A stretch of 64,000 nucleotides of DNA from Desulfopila aestuarii DSM 18488. GTDB lineage: Bacteria; Desulfobacterota; Desulfobulbia; Desulfobulbales; Desulfocapsaceae. The stretch lies in contig NZ_FRFE01000010.1 in the NCBI RefSeq assembly GCF_900143695.1, positions 1 through 64,000 of the forward strand, in the 5' to 3' direction. Positions within the stretch are counted from its first letter, which is position 1, and every line of letters starts with the position of its first letter. A program made the translations under genes and the position numbers. This document shows, one piece after another, positions 1 through 8,017 of the stretch. The notes beneath the pieces are model-generated. The model had not been told where the DNA came from. It saw only the letters and a list, made by a program, of their open reading frames with translations, and ran no database searches.

Positions 1-234
1 CTTGACCGGCCCAAGACCTGTGAGAATTTCTCTTTCAGGCAAATAGCCATTGCGCACAACCTGCATGTGCCCTTTCTCATTTCTCAGCTCTGCGTAATAC
101 TGGAGCAGGTCCTGCAATTCAGCCTCAACCGCATCAGCAATGAGTTGTCGGGCGCCGGTACGTAACAGTTCGGTCAGCGGGTCTTCGACAAACTCTCCTG
201 GCTTTTTCAGTGTGATAACTTTACTGTTGATCAT
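1..234 (-). CDS. IS256-family transposase, N-terminal 78 codons (partial)
   Basis: Reading leftwards from an ATG at 234 the frame is open to the window edge. The product has the usual IS256/Mutator-type N-terminus: a short lead, a segment ending in ARQLIADAVEAEL, then the motif VVRNGYLPEREILTGLGPV, which in this family precedes the DDE catalytic domain. The catalytic Asp/Asp/Glu residues lie beyond the window, so activity cannot be judged. The gene is transcribed away from the partition-like cassette at 533, which suggests the IS landed upstream of that cassette. Confidence 0.8.
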   Translation of the reverse strand, partial: MINSKVITLKKPGEFVEDPLTELLRTGARQLIADAVEAELQDLLQYYAELRNEKGHMQVVRNGYLPEREILTGLGPVK

Positions 235-293
235 GACGTATCCTTTTTTGTTGGAATTCTGTTTTGGCGAACTGATTCCAACAGGATACGTCA
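234..293. repeat. Long inverted repeat at the IS256 edge
   Basis: TGACGTATCCT (234-244) is matched by AGGATACGTCA (283-293), and inside it GTTGGAAT (250-257) by ATTCCAAC (275-282). The palindrome directly abuts the transposase start codon. It may be the IS terminus or a structure limiting transposase expression. Only the symmetry is certain. Confidence 0.75.
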
Positions 294-439
294 TTTCTTT
301 TTAAATTCTCCCTCAAACACCACTTTTGAGCATAACTCTTCTTTGTATCGCAAAGATGGATTTTCATACTCGAAGATGGATACATTTTCCTTCTAGTTGA
401 ATAGTTGTTGATAGTATCAAAGTCGACCTTTCAGCAATA

Positions 440-468
440 TTGACAATATGATATATATAGTATATATA
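440..468 (+). promoter_or_regulatory. Sigma-70-type promoter of the parA cassette
   Basis: TTGACA (440-445) and TATATA (463-468) are separated by exactly 17 bases, an almost ideal housekeeping promoter. The -10 box falls inside the first AT-rich 18-bp repeat, so a protein bound at the repeat would block transcription. This fits autoregulation by the ribbon-helix-helix partner encoded downstream. Confidence 0.6.
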
Positions 469-504
469 AAATGAATATATGATATAATATATATAGTATA
501 TATA
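451..504 (+). repeat. Two 18-bp direct repeats, candidate partition operator
   Basis: The 18-mer ATATATATAGTATATATA occurs at 451-468 and again at 487-504, 36 bp apart start to start, in a strikingly AT-rich tract just upstream of the ParA-like gene. In type Ib partition cassettes the RHH protein binds upstream repeats that act as operator and sometimes centromere. That role is inferred here from position only. Confidence 0.55.
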
Positions 505-532
505 TTATATAATGACTATGCAGAGGTAACTG

Positions 533-1195
533 ATGGGTATTACGGTGTTTGGTGGAGAGAAAGGTGGGACCGGCAAGACCACATTGGCCACGAATATCGC
601 GGCTATGCTGGCAAAAGATGGCAAAGATGTATTGCTGTTGGACACCGATCGGCAGGGGACGGCTTCGCTCTGGGCGACGGTTCGGGAAGAAGATGAGATT
701 GAGCCGCGGGTTCCCTGTGTACAGAAATTCGGTAAAGGGCTCCCCGCACAGGTGCGTGACCTAGCAGAGCGATATGAGGAAATTATCATTGATGCCGGTG
801 GTCGAGATTCTCTGGAATTGCGCTATGCTCTCGGAGTGGCCGACCGGGCGTATATTCCGGTTCAACCGTTTCAGTTTGATATCTGGACGGTCCGCCAGAT
901 GGACACTCTGGTGGAAATGGCAAAAGGCTTAAATGAAAAGCTGAAGGCCTATCTGGTATTGAACAGAGTCTCGACAAATCCGGTAGTGCGAGAAGACCGG
1001 GAAGCCCGTGATTTCATCGAGCAGGAAAATTTCCAGAGCCTCATGCTGCTGGAAGCAACGATTCGTGATCGCATAGCGTTTCGTAAATCGGCTCGTGATG
1101 GTTTGGCTGTGGTGGAATTTCGCACAGACCGTAAGGCAATTGCTGAAATAGAAGAACTGTATGAGGAAATCTATGGCAACGAAAAAAACAACTAG
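533..1195 (+). CDS. ParA/ParF-like partition ATPase
   Basis: A 220-residue ParA-family Walker ATPase. The deviant Walker A motif KGGTGKTT is at residues 10-17, the switch region begins DTDRQG near residue 37, and an IIIDAGG Walker B-like stretch sits near residue 84. The lack of an N-terminal DNA-binding domain and the short length match type Ib (ParF-like) ATPases. The start follows a GAGG ribosome site at 523-526. The last codons overlap the following RHH gene, the usual arrangement of ParF-ParG pairs. It sits beside an IS256 end, so it may be a remnant of an integrated plasmid or island. ParA-like orphan proteins with other cargo roles cannot be excluded. Confidence 0.8.
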   Translation: MGITVFGGEKGGTGKTTLATNIAAMLAKDGKDVLLLDTDRQGTASLWATVREEDEIEPRVPCVQKFGKGLPAQVRDLAERYEEIIIDAGGRDSLELRYALGVADRAYIPVQPFQFDIWTVRQMDTLVEMAKGLNEKLKAYLVLNRVSTNPVVREDREARDFIEQENFQSLMLLEATIRDRIAFRKSARDGLAVVEFRTDRKAIAEIEELYEEIYGNEKNN

Positions 1196-1487
1196 TCCGT
1201 TACGTTCCACACCAGGTCTCAAGGACAGGGATGCAGCTTTGGATGCCTTTGCCGCCGGTGCATTGCCTCCGGAGAATTTAGAGCCTGTACAGCAGGTCTA
1301 CGCCTGGGAAGAGCCCTATGTGCGTGAGGATGTCATGAAACAGGTACTGCTGAAAATGCCTGAGCCCCTCTACCTGAAATTAAAACACATAACGAGTTAT
1401 ACGCCATACAATATGACCTCGTTCATTTTGGAGAAAATCGCTCCGGAAATCGACAAGGAGATTGATCGGTTGACTGGAAGCAGGTGA
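1173..1487 (+). CDS. Small ribbon-helix-helix-like partner of ParA
   Basis: A 104-residue protein with a flexible charged N-terminal half and a C-terminal part that reads as a ribbon-helix-helix fold: a strand (QVLLKMPEPLYLKL), then helices continuing to the end. ParG-type partition proteins have this layout, with the mobile N-terminus stimulating the ATPase and the RHH dimer binding upstream DNA. The ATG at 1173 is preferred over the one at 1161 because AGGAA (1164-1168) is placed correctly for it. It overlaps parA by 23 nt. Its stop lies one base from the convergent nikR stop. The assignment rests on context and weak fold reading. Confidence 0.6.
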   Translation: MATKKTTSPLRSTPGLKDRDAALDAFAAGALPPENLEPVQQVYAWEEPYVREDVMKQVLLKMPEPLYLKLKHITSYTPYNMTSFILEKIAPEIDKEIDRLTGSR

Positions 1488-1488
1488 G

Positions 1489-1899
1489 CTAGTGTAGGGC
1501 TTTGCCTGTGCTACTCATGGCAAGATTGCCGTCGCGTACGCCGCGCAGGGCAATGAGTCGATCGGCAAGTTCCTGTACCTCTTTGGCTTTTCCCTTGACG
1601 ACGATCACTTCCAGGCAATTATGGTGATCCATGTGCACGTGGGTAGTTGAAACTATATGGTGGTGGTAGTCGTGTTGCACCTCGGTGACTTTTTCCTGCA
1701 GCTTGTGCTGATGATGATCGTACACCAGACTGATAACGCCCATCACATATTTGTCAGCCTCCCATTCTGTTTTGACAAAGGCCTTCCTGATCAGGTCCCT
1801 GATCGCTTCGGAGCGGTTGTTATAGCTGTGGGCAAGGATATGTCTGTCAAAAATATCGAGTAGGGACTCTTCCAGAGAGATGGAAAATCGTTTCAGCAT
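1489..1899 (-). CDS. nikR: NikR, nickel-responsive transcriptional regulator
   Basis: A 136-residue NikR with an N-terminal ribbon-helix-helix DNA-binding domain (YNNRSEAIRDLIRKA) and a C-terminal ACT-like nickel-binding domain. Counting from the ATG at 1899, the four square-planar nickel ligands fall at His76, His87, His89 and Cys95, the same numbers as in E. coli NikR, which supports this start over an upstream TTG at 1908. An AGGAG precedes the ATG. Nickel transport or hydrogenase genes are not visible in the window, so its targets lie elsewhere. It converges on the RHH gene with no room for a terminator. Confidence 0.93.
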   Translation of the reverse strand: MLKRFSISLEESLLDIFDRHILAHSYNNRSEAIRDLIRKAFVKTEWEADKYVMGVISLVYDHHQHKLQEKVTEVQHDYHHHIVSTTHVHMDHHNCLEVIVVKGKAKEVQELADRLIALRGVRDGNLAMSSTGKALH

Positions 1900-2023
1900 G
1901 GCTGGCAACGCTCCTGTGGGAGAAGATGAATTTGATGGGTTGTTGTTATAGGTATTTTCTCTGACTATGCAGCGTACTATAGCATATCCTCACAACTGTG
2001 CCTACGCTGATTACTTGTAGTCA

Positions 2024-3391
2024 TCACTCCTTAGCACTAACAGGTTTTCCCTGCAGTCTTTGGTGGTTAAGCAACAGCATACCGACAAAGAGAAGTAATG
2101 TGTACCAGGGGAACCAGCCAATGGACAGCATAAAGCTCTGCTCTTCAATGATCGAGCTGCTCCAGTTGGGGTGAGCACCGGCAGTGACACCTCTCATCTG
2201 TTGCATGAGCAGAGCGAACAGTATTCCAATGAGACCATACCCAAGATTAAACGCCATGCCCTTGAAACTGAGAACAGTGGCCCGCTGTGATGAGGTGGTA
2301 ATCTGGTTCAGATAGTGGCTGGTGAAAAAGCTCACCATGGTGAGTCCAACATAGACAAAAGCAATGGCTACCAGACCTATATAGGGATAAAAGCCACGCA
2401 TAATAAAAATTGCCGCCAGGGTAATTGCCAGAAGTAGGAACATGTTCTGGCGTGGGCTGTAACGGTCCACCATCTGTTCACAGAGTTTTGGAATATAGAG
2501 GCCAAAGAGAGACATTGCGGCTCCGAGGACCCCAAAACTCGCTTCGGGGAGTTCTATCAACCGGTAATACTGGCTGGTCAGGGTGATCAGCATCCGCAGA
2601 ATATGGTCATAAAACATGCCAAATAGAATGACTGCAAGGGCAAACGGTGTCTGCATGATCCAGTTGCCGGCCTGAAGGGTTACGGCCATGGCGGCTTTCA
2701 TGTTGCGGATAAACCCCTGCCCTTTTATACGCTGTTGTTGCTGATCGTCGGACTCCTGAAAAAGAAAGGCGGTAAAGGTGGCTAAAAGTGCAAGTATCAG
2801 GGTCAGGTAAACCGGATAGCGCATGGTCTGTTGTTGATTAACCGTAATTCCACTGCCTATCAGATTAAGGAGCCGATTCATCATATTCGGGTCGTAGATC
2901 AGGGCACCGAGGATTCCGGTGATGATGCTGCCTATGGATTTCAAACGCATCTGCAGGCTAAGCACTTTGGGCCAGCAGCAGGCGAGTCCCTCTTCGCTCA
3001 AAGAATCGAAGGCGATTGCTTCATCAGCGCCACTGGCCATAGCCTCGGCCAGGCCGCTCATGACCCGGTTGATGAGAAAGGCCCAGAAAACCAGGGTAAT
3101 GTTAACTACCGGCACAAAGGCAATGATGCCCATCTCGACCACCATCAAGAGCGCTGTGGCCACCAGCAGTTGTTTGCGGCCGAGTACGTCGGCCAGAGCC
3201 CCGGAAGGTACCTCGGCGCAAAAAATGGTGATGGCCCAGACGGTGTTTAAAAGCGCGAATTGTTCAATGGTCAGGCCGTAATCAAGAAAAAGAATGGTGA
3301 AGATTGGATAATAGAACCTGCAGTTGAACAGAATACGAAACGCAATAAAGAGTCGGATATTAGGGATGGCAAAGGGTGAGGTCGCTGGCAT
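2024..3391 (-). CDS. MFS transporter
   Basis: A 455-residue major facilitator superfamily permease. Hydrophobic helices begin at about residue 10. The inter-helix motif ending GALADVLGRK near residue 60 matches the MFS loop 2-3 signature, and a central charged loop separates two six-helix halves. The frame stays open far upstream to 3838, but that extension is polar, low in membrane segments and overlaps the permease gene, so the ATG at 3391 is taken as the start. No clear ribosome site is seen there. It may be the last gene of the amino-acid ABC cluster, 140 bp downstream. Substrate unknown. Confidence 0.75.
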   Translation of the reverse strand: MPATSPFAIPNIRLFIAFRILFNCRFYYPIFTILFLDYGLTIEQFALLNTVWAITIFCAEVPSGALADVLGRKQLLVATALLMVVEMGIIAFVPVVNITLVFWAFLINRVMSGLAEAMASGADEAIAFDSLSEEGLACCWPKVLSLQMRLKSIGSIITGILGALIYDPNMMNRLLNLIGSGITVNQQQTMRYPVYLTLILALLATFTAFLFQESDDQQQQRIKGQGFIRNMKAAMAVTLQAGNWIMQTPFALAVILFGMFYDHILRMLITLTSQYYRLIELPEASFGVLGAAMSLFGLYIPKLCEQMVDRYSPRQNMFLLLAITLAAIFIMRGFYPYIGLVAIAFVYVGLTMVSFFTSHYLNQITTSSQRATVLSFKGMAFNLGYGLIGILFALLMQQMRGVTAGAHPNWSSSIIEEQSFMLSIGWFPWYTLLLFVGMLLLNHQRLQGKPVSAKE

Positions 3392-3531
3392 TATGGCGTG
3401 TATTTGCTGAGGTTCATGGTCGTTATCGGATGAGGTGCAAAAACGGTTATGCTCATGCAGGAGTTTGACCACATATTGTTCGGAAGTCCAGGAAGAAAAG
3501 GTGTTTGGTGTAAAACGCGTGTAATGCGGAA

Positions 3532-4413
3532 CTACCGTGCGTGGTTGTTCAACCGCTGTTCCAGTTGGCCGACCATCAGTGAAAGTACCAGGCAGACGAG
3601 GAGGTACATAGCGGTAATGGTCAACCAGATTTCGATCGTTGCCTGGGTAGAGGCCATAACCTGCATGCCCTGGAAGGTCAGTTCCTGGATAGAGATGATG
3701 GAGACGATCGAGGAATATTTGATGGTGTTGATAAACTCGTTGGCCAGTGGCCGCAGCATGATGCGTATCGACTGCGGTAAGATGATGTGACGCATCTGCT
3801 GGAAACGGTTCAGGCCGAGGGCGCTGGAGGCCTCCCATTGACCGATATCAATGGCCTGGATGCCGGCCCGGACAATTTCGGTGATATAGGCACCCTGAAA
3901 AAGACCGATGGTAAGAACGCCGGAGAGAAAAGGAGTGATGAGTTCGGGGCTGGCTGAGATATAAGCCAGCTGCTTCTGTAACGCTGGCGACGCATTACGG
4001 TAGAAATCTTCTATTCCGAAATGGGGCAGCAACTGGTCGCTCACAAAATAGTAGAAGATAAAAACCAGTACTAGAGGCGGGGTGTTCCGGATCAGCTCGA
4101 CATAAGAAAGACCGACCAGCCGGGGCAGCAGGCGTCCGGCAACCCGCATAAGCCCCATGACTACACCGGCAAAGGTAGCGAGCACCATGCCCCAGATGCT
4201 GAGCTTGAGGGTAGTGAGAAACCCTTCGAGCAGGACGTTGGCGTGCCAGTGGCCCCCTTCGTCAAAACGGATCATGTAGGTGGGGATTATCCCCCAGTTC
4301 CACTTGTAATTGAGGGCAAAAAAGAGCCGGTAGCCGATATAGCCTAGAAGTCCAACCACCAGAGCTATGGCCAGCACGTCAAGAGAAGAAAAACGTCGTG
4401 TCTCGGAGTTCAT
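3532..4413 (-). CDS. Polar amino-acid ABC transporter permease (second)
   Basis: A HisM/GlnP-type inner-membrane permease of about 293 residues. It has an N-terminal helix, a long periplasmic loop, and the core five-helix domain with the conserved ELIRNTPPLVLVFIFYYF block and an EAA loop (EASSALGLNRFQQMRHIILPQ) that docks onto an ATPase. The start is taken at the ATG 4413; an in-frame ATG at 4455 would add 14 residues. It forms a set with the binding protein (4542-5369) and the other permease (5432-6256), all on the minus strand. No ATPase gene is adjacent. Confidence 0.88.
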   Translation of the reverse strand: MNSETRRFSSLDVLAIALVVGLLGYIGYRLFFALNYKWNWGIIPTYMIRFDEGGHWHANVLLEGFLTTLKLSIWGMVLATFAGVVMGLMRVAGRLLPRLVGLSYVELIRNTPPLVLVFIFYYFVSDQLLPHFGIEDFYRNASPALQKQLAYISASPELITPFLSGVLTIGLFQGAYITEIVRAGIQAIDIGQWEASSALGLNRFQQMRHIILPQSIRIMLRPLANEFINTIKYSSIVSIISIQELTFQGMQVMASTQATIEIWLTITAMYLLVCLVLSLMVGQLEQRLNNHAR

Positions 4414-4541
4414 GAGAAAGAGTGGTCCCCCTGAACAAACTCCGGGCGCGGCCATGGCTCAAGACATGAAGGATACGGCGGGAAAAGTCCAGATAGGACG
4501 CTCCCGCCGTGAATGCTAATGCGAAAAATCATCAGGTCGAT

Positions 4542-5369
4542 CTACTCCACCTGATCCTTCCAGTTCTTGGTGCCGAACCAGTAGTTGTGGCGCTCCTGCA
4601 GCCAGCCTTCCATTTGCACGGTGGTGATCCAACTATTGAAATAAGCCAGGGTGTCGGGATCGCCTTTACGCATGGCAAAACCGATCGGTTCTTTGGTGAA
4701 GGTGCCTTCGATTGGCAAAAAGAGACTGTCGGGGTAATCGACTGCCTCATATGCCGGTCGTGGGGCAGAACCGACCACGGCATGAACCTTGCCGTTACGC
4801 AGTTCCTGGTAAGCCTGGGTCTCGTTTTCAAACATCCTGAGCTGGGCATTGGGCAGGTATTTCTTGGCGGCGGCTGCAGCGGTGGTGCCGAGCTTTACCG
4901 CAATTTGCACATCCGCTTTATTGAAAGCTTCCAGCGAATCAAACCCCGCAGCTACCTGCTTGTGGGCAACTATCCCCATGCCGGAGTAATCATAGGGCTG
5001 GGAAAAGTTCACTTTCAGACCACGCTTAGCGGTGATGCCCATGCCGCCGATGATGACGTCGAATTTGCCGGTCAAAAGTGCCGGGATGATGCCGGACCAG
5101 GCTGTGGGCACGAACTCGACTTTCACTCCCATATCCTCGGCCAGCCGGGTGGCGACATCGATTTCAAAACCGATCAATTTACCGTTTTTATCTTTCATGG
5201 CCCACGGCTGGAAAATATCCATACCTACCCGCAGTACCCCTCGTTTTACTACCTGCTCAATTGTGCTCTCGTTGATGAGTTGTTGCTGCATTGTAGCGGC
5301 ACCGGCGATAGTGGCCAGTACCAGCATTGCAAGGGCAATGGGTAAAATGAGTAAGGTGTTTTTCTTCAT
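4542..5369 (-). CDS. Polar amino-acid ABC transporter substrate-binding protein
   Basis: A 275-residue periplasmic binding protein of the SBP_bac_3 family (glutamine/lysine/cystine type). An N-terminal signal peptide (lysines, then a hydrophobic stretch ending ATIAGAA) precedes a mature domain starting near VLRVGMDIFQPWA. The signature GFEIDVATRLAEDMGVKVEFV and the motif FDVIIGGMGIT follow. It delivers a polar amino acid to the two permeases encoded on either side. The exact ligand cannot be read from sequence. It is most likely cotranscribed with 5432-6256, 62 bp upstream. Confidence 0.9.
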   Translation of the reverse strand: MKKNTLLILPIALAMLVLATIAGAATMQQQLINESTIEQVVKRGVLRVGMDIFQPWAMKDKNGKLIGFEIDVATRLAEDMGVKVEFVPTAWSGIIPALLTGKFDVIIGGMGITAKRGLKVNFSQPYDYSGMGIVAHKQVAAGFDSLEAFNKADVQIAVKLGTTAAAAAKKYLPNAQLRMFENETQAYQELRNGKVHAVVGSAPRPAYEAVDYPDSLFLPIEGTFTKEPIGFAMRKGDPDTLAYFNSWITTVQMEGWLQERHNYWFGTKNWKDQVE

Positions 5370-5431
5370 GACTATTCATCCTGTGTAATGGTTGTTCGGA
5401 TGCATTCGGCATGCATGGTATCCCGGGCTTA

Positions 5432-6256
5432 TCAGGGCAATTTCATGCGGTGCTCTAAAAAACTGACGCATATCGACAGCAATATGGTGACCATGAGGTA
5501 CATGCCGGCCACCGTGAACCAGATCTCAAAGGTGAGATAGGTCTCGGCGATCAGTGCCTGGGCCTGCATGGTCAGGTCGTAAATGGCTATGGTGCTCACC
5601 AGGGCGGAATCCTTGACCAGTGAGACGGCCTGGCTGGTGAGGGGGGGCAACATGGTACGTACCGCCTGGGGTAAAATTATGAAGCGGTAGGTGTAGTAGT
5701 TACTGAGCCCAAGGCTTTTTGCAGCCTCATGCTGCTCTGTTGCTACGGAAAGTATGCCTGAACGAAAAATCTCGGAAGCATATGCCCCTTCGAATAGACT
5801 GAGAGCAAGGATTGCCGAGGCCATCCGTTCCAGGCCGAGAACGGGGCCGAGGACGAAATAGATGAAAAAAATCTGGATAAGCAGCGGGGTGTTGCGGCTC
5901 AGTTCGAGATAGATTCGTGCAAGTGCGGCTGCCACGGGCGAGCCGGAGAGCCGGAAAATTGCAGTAATAAGACCGATGACAAGCGAGAGAACAAGACTGA
6001 TGGCGGAAATTTTCAGAGTGATGAGAAGTCCCTTGAGCAAAGGGCCGGCGGTGAAACCATGCTCGTTCCAGCTGTAGAGCATTTTCGGGATCTGGTACCA
6101 CTGCCAGTTATAGCCGATGTTATCAATGCTTATGGTGGCAAGCCAGTACAATCCCCACACCAGTATCAGGAACTGCATCACGTCAATGAGCGGTGAACGC
6201 AGAACTGACTGCATTCGGGAAAGTCCCGGAATATGCAATAGTCGCAGAATAGGCAT
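5432..6256 (-). CDS. Polar amino-acid ABC transporter permease (first)
   Basis: An inner-membrane permease of about 274 residues, paralogous to 3532-4413. It has the ELSRNTPLLIQIFFIYFV block and an EAA loop (EAAKSLGLSNYYTYRFIILPQ). The two permeases share the unusual long first loop with a conserved W/Y-rich stretch, so they probably form a heterodimer. The start is placed at ATG 6256; a TTG seven codons upstream is possible and no strong ribosome site supports either. It is the first gene of the cluster. Confidence 0.88.
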   Translation of the reverse strand: MPILRLLHIPGLSRMQSVLRSPLIDVMQFLILVWGLYWLATISIDNIGYNWQWYQIPKMLYSWNEHGFTAGPLLKGLLITLKISAISLVLSLVIGLITAIFRLSGSPVAAALARIYLELSRNTPLLIQIFFIYFVLGPVLGLERMASAILALSLFEGAYASEIFRSGILSVATEQHEAAKSLGLSNYYTYRFIILPQAVRTMLPPLTSQAVSLVKDSALVSTIAIYDLTMQAQALIAETYLTFEIWFTVAGMYLMVTILLSICVSFLEHRMKLP

Positions 6257-6554
6257 GTGAAACGAATAAGATATCAATAGTAATGGGTTTTCTTCTCAGT
6301 GCTCATCAACCTACCTGAAAATGCATGAAAATGCCAGGTTCTATTTACCTCTCTCAGCAGTGGTTGGTGGTTGCAGCCCGAGAGCAAAAGATGCGAGCTA
6401 TATGCTTGTGTCGATTTGATTTCGTCTCCGCCAGACTATACAATATAAACAGAGGATGGAAGTTGTTCACGGACCATTGCGCTTAATCAAACGGTTTTCA
6501 GGCTGACTCAAGGGTTTACGAGAAATTATACGAAACCAGGACTTCGGAGCAAAC

Positions 6555-7502
6555 ATGAGAATTGTAATCGTTGGTGGCGGGGCAATAGGCAGGTTGTTTG
6601 GTTCTTTACTGGCCAAAGCGAAAAATGAAGTAACTCTCCTTGATATCGACGCGGAAGTGGTCGACGCCATGAAGGACAAGGGTATCGGGGTGGTGGCCAG
6701 CAGCATGGGTGATCCCGATATGGTGACACCGGTACCGGTGACGGCAATCACAGATGCCTCCCTGGTGTCCGGATGCGATCTGGTAATGTTGATGGTGAAG
6801 TCATTCGCCACCCGGGTGGCAACCGAGTCAGTGGCGCATCTCATCAACAGTGACTGCCCTTTGCTCGGGGTGCAGACAGGACTCGGCAATATCGAAATAA
6901 TGGAGCAGCTTGTTCCCCGGCAGCATATCCTTGCCGGCTTCACTTTCATGTCCGGAACCGCGCTCGGTACCTCTAAGGTCCGTTATGGCCGGGAAGGCAA
7001 AACCTATATAGGGGAGCTGGATGGGCAGATTACCGAACGGGTCCAGAAAATCGCCAACGTCTTCGAGGCGGGCGGCATCACCACCCAGGTGGCAAAACGG
7101 ATCGTCGGCCGTCTTTGGTGCAAGGTGATTGTCTATTCGGCCATCAACCCTCTGTCATCGATCTTGAAAGTGCCAAATGGTTGTCTGACCGGCAAGATGG
7201 AATCCATCACCCTGATGAAGCGGCTACTGGACGAGGGCAAGGCCGTGGCGGATGCCTGTGGTATCGACCTGGTCTATAAAGATCTCTATGAGCTCCTCTT
7301 TGATGCCTGCCAGCGCAGCTCAAATAACCTGTCATCGATGCTGCAGGATATTTTGAACGACCGGATGACCGAGATCGATGCTCAGAACGGGGCGATTTGC
7401 CGCTATGCGGCTGAACGTGGAATCTCTGTACCAACCCATCAGGCCATGGTTGAACTGGTGAAGCTTTTGGAAAAATGGCGGCCTGGCATGGAGCAGTTTT
7501 AA
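6555..7502 (+). CDS. 2-dehydropantoate 2-reductase family protein (ApbA/PanE)
   Basis: A 315-residue NADP-binding oxidoreductase. The N-terminal Rossmann fold shows GGGAIGRLFGS in place of the GxGxxG motif. A ketopantoate-reductase-type C-terminal helical domain contains the conserved Lys in the segment LWCKVIVYSAINPLSSIL. PanE reduces ketopantoate to pantoate for coenzyme A synthesis, but many family members reduce other 2-oxoacids. It is the first gene of an apparent operon with a UspA gene and a kinase-like gene, which is unusual for a pantothenate gene, so the family name is safer than a symbol. Confidence 0.85.
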   Translation: MRIVIVGGGAIGRLFGSLLAKAKNEVTLLDIDAEVVDAMKDKGIGVVASSMGDPDMVTPVPVTAITDASLVSGCDLVMLMVKSFATRVATESVAHLINSDCPLLGVQTGLGNIEIMEQLVPRQHILAGFTFMSGTALGTSKVRYGREGKTYIGELDGQITERVQKIANVFEAGGITTQVAKRIVGRLWCKVIVYSAINPLSSILKVPNGCLTGKMESITLMKRLLDEGKAVADACGIDLVYKDLYELLFDACQRSSNNLSSMLQDILNDRMTEIDAQNGAICRYAAERGISVPTHQAMVELVKLLEKWRPGMEQF

Positions 7503-7553
7503 TGGGAATGATTCAGCTCTTTAAAAACCGTAACAGCGGCGGAGAGGGCGACG

Positions 7554-8009
7554 ATGAAAAACTGGCAGAAGATATTGCTTGCGGTGGATGGCAGCCCGAC
7601 CTCGGAGCGGGCGGTGCGCTATGTTTGCAACATCGCGCCGCTTATGCGAGAGGCGGAAGTCTGCATCTTAAACGTCTATCCCGAGCCACCACCCGATTAC
7701 TATACCCAGGGCGGCCGGCTGGACAACTACAAAGCCATGCGTGAAGCGCGGGCCAAGGAAATGTTGGACGAGGCTGTCACACAGCTTCTGGCTGCGGGGG
7801 TTCCTGAATCGCGTATCAGTCGTCGGGTGGAAATGGCTGAAGGGAGGACCATCAGTGAAGTCGTTCTCGAGGCTCGGGCCGAGGGGGATTTCGGCACCGT
7901 GGTGGCGGGAAAACGGGGCGTTTCCAAGGCCGAGGAGTTTCTCTTTGGTTCAATCTCGAACGCGCTGGCTCGCCACTCCAAAAACTTCACTTCTTGGATT
8001 GTCGGGTGA
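7554..8009 (+). CDS. Universal stress protein UspA (single domain)
   Basis: A 151-residue UspA-domain protein with the N-terminal strand KILLAVDGSPTSERAVRYV and the ATP-binding signature G-K-R-G, nine residues, G-S (in AGKRGVSKAEEFLFGSIS). It should bind ATP as a dimer. The ATG at 7554 is preceded by GGAGAGG. A second ATG at 7502, which overlaps the panE-like stop as TAATG, opens a different frame and may only help reinitiation. The kinase-like gene starts 8 nt after its stop. Confidence 0.92.
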   Translation: MKNWQKILLAVDGSPTSERAVRYVCNIAPLMREAEVCILNVYPEPPPDYYTQGGRLDNYKAMREARAKEMLDEAVTQLLAAGVPESRISRRVEMAEGRTISEVVLEARAEGDFGTVVAGKRGVSKAEEFLFGSISNALARHSKNFTSWIVG

Positions 8010-8017
8010 GGACCATG

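Larger units (their letters stand above)
1..293 (-). mobile_element. IS256-family insertion sequence, 5' end only
   Basis: The left edge of the window cuts an insertion sequence. It holds the first 78 codons of an IS256-type transposase, and the start codon lies at the edge of a long imperfect palindrome (234-293) that probably includes or adjoins one terminal inverted repeat. The other end lies outside the window, so the exact element boundary and target-site duplication cannot be defined. The right limit given is the end of the palindrome, not a proven element end. Confidence 0.7.

Noticed and set aside
440-512. An origin of replication in the AT-rich tract.
   Set aside because: No DnaA boxes or initiator gene were seen; a promoter with partition-type repeats explains the tract better.
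1899-1908. TTG at 1908 as the start of nikR.
   Set aside because: AGGAG is too close to it, and counting from the ATG at 1899 puts the nickel ligands at the family positions.
1909-2023. A NikR box between nikR and the MFS gene.
   Set aside because: No convincing inverted repeat of the NikR type with the right spacing could be read.
3392-3838. An in-frame upstream extension of the MFS gene by 149 codons.
   Set aside because: The added sequence is His/Pro-rich and unlike a membrane protein, and it runs antisense-like through the 3' end of the permease gene in another frame.
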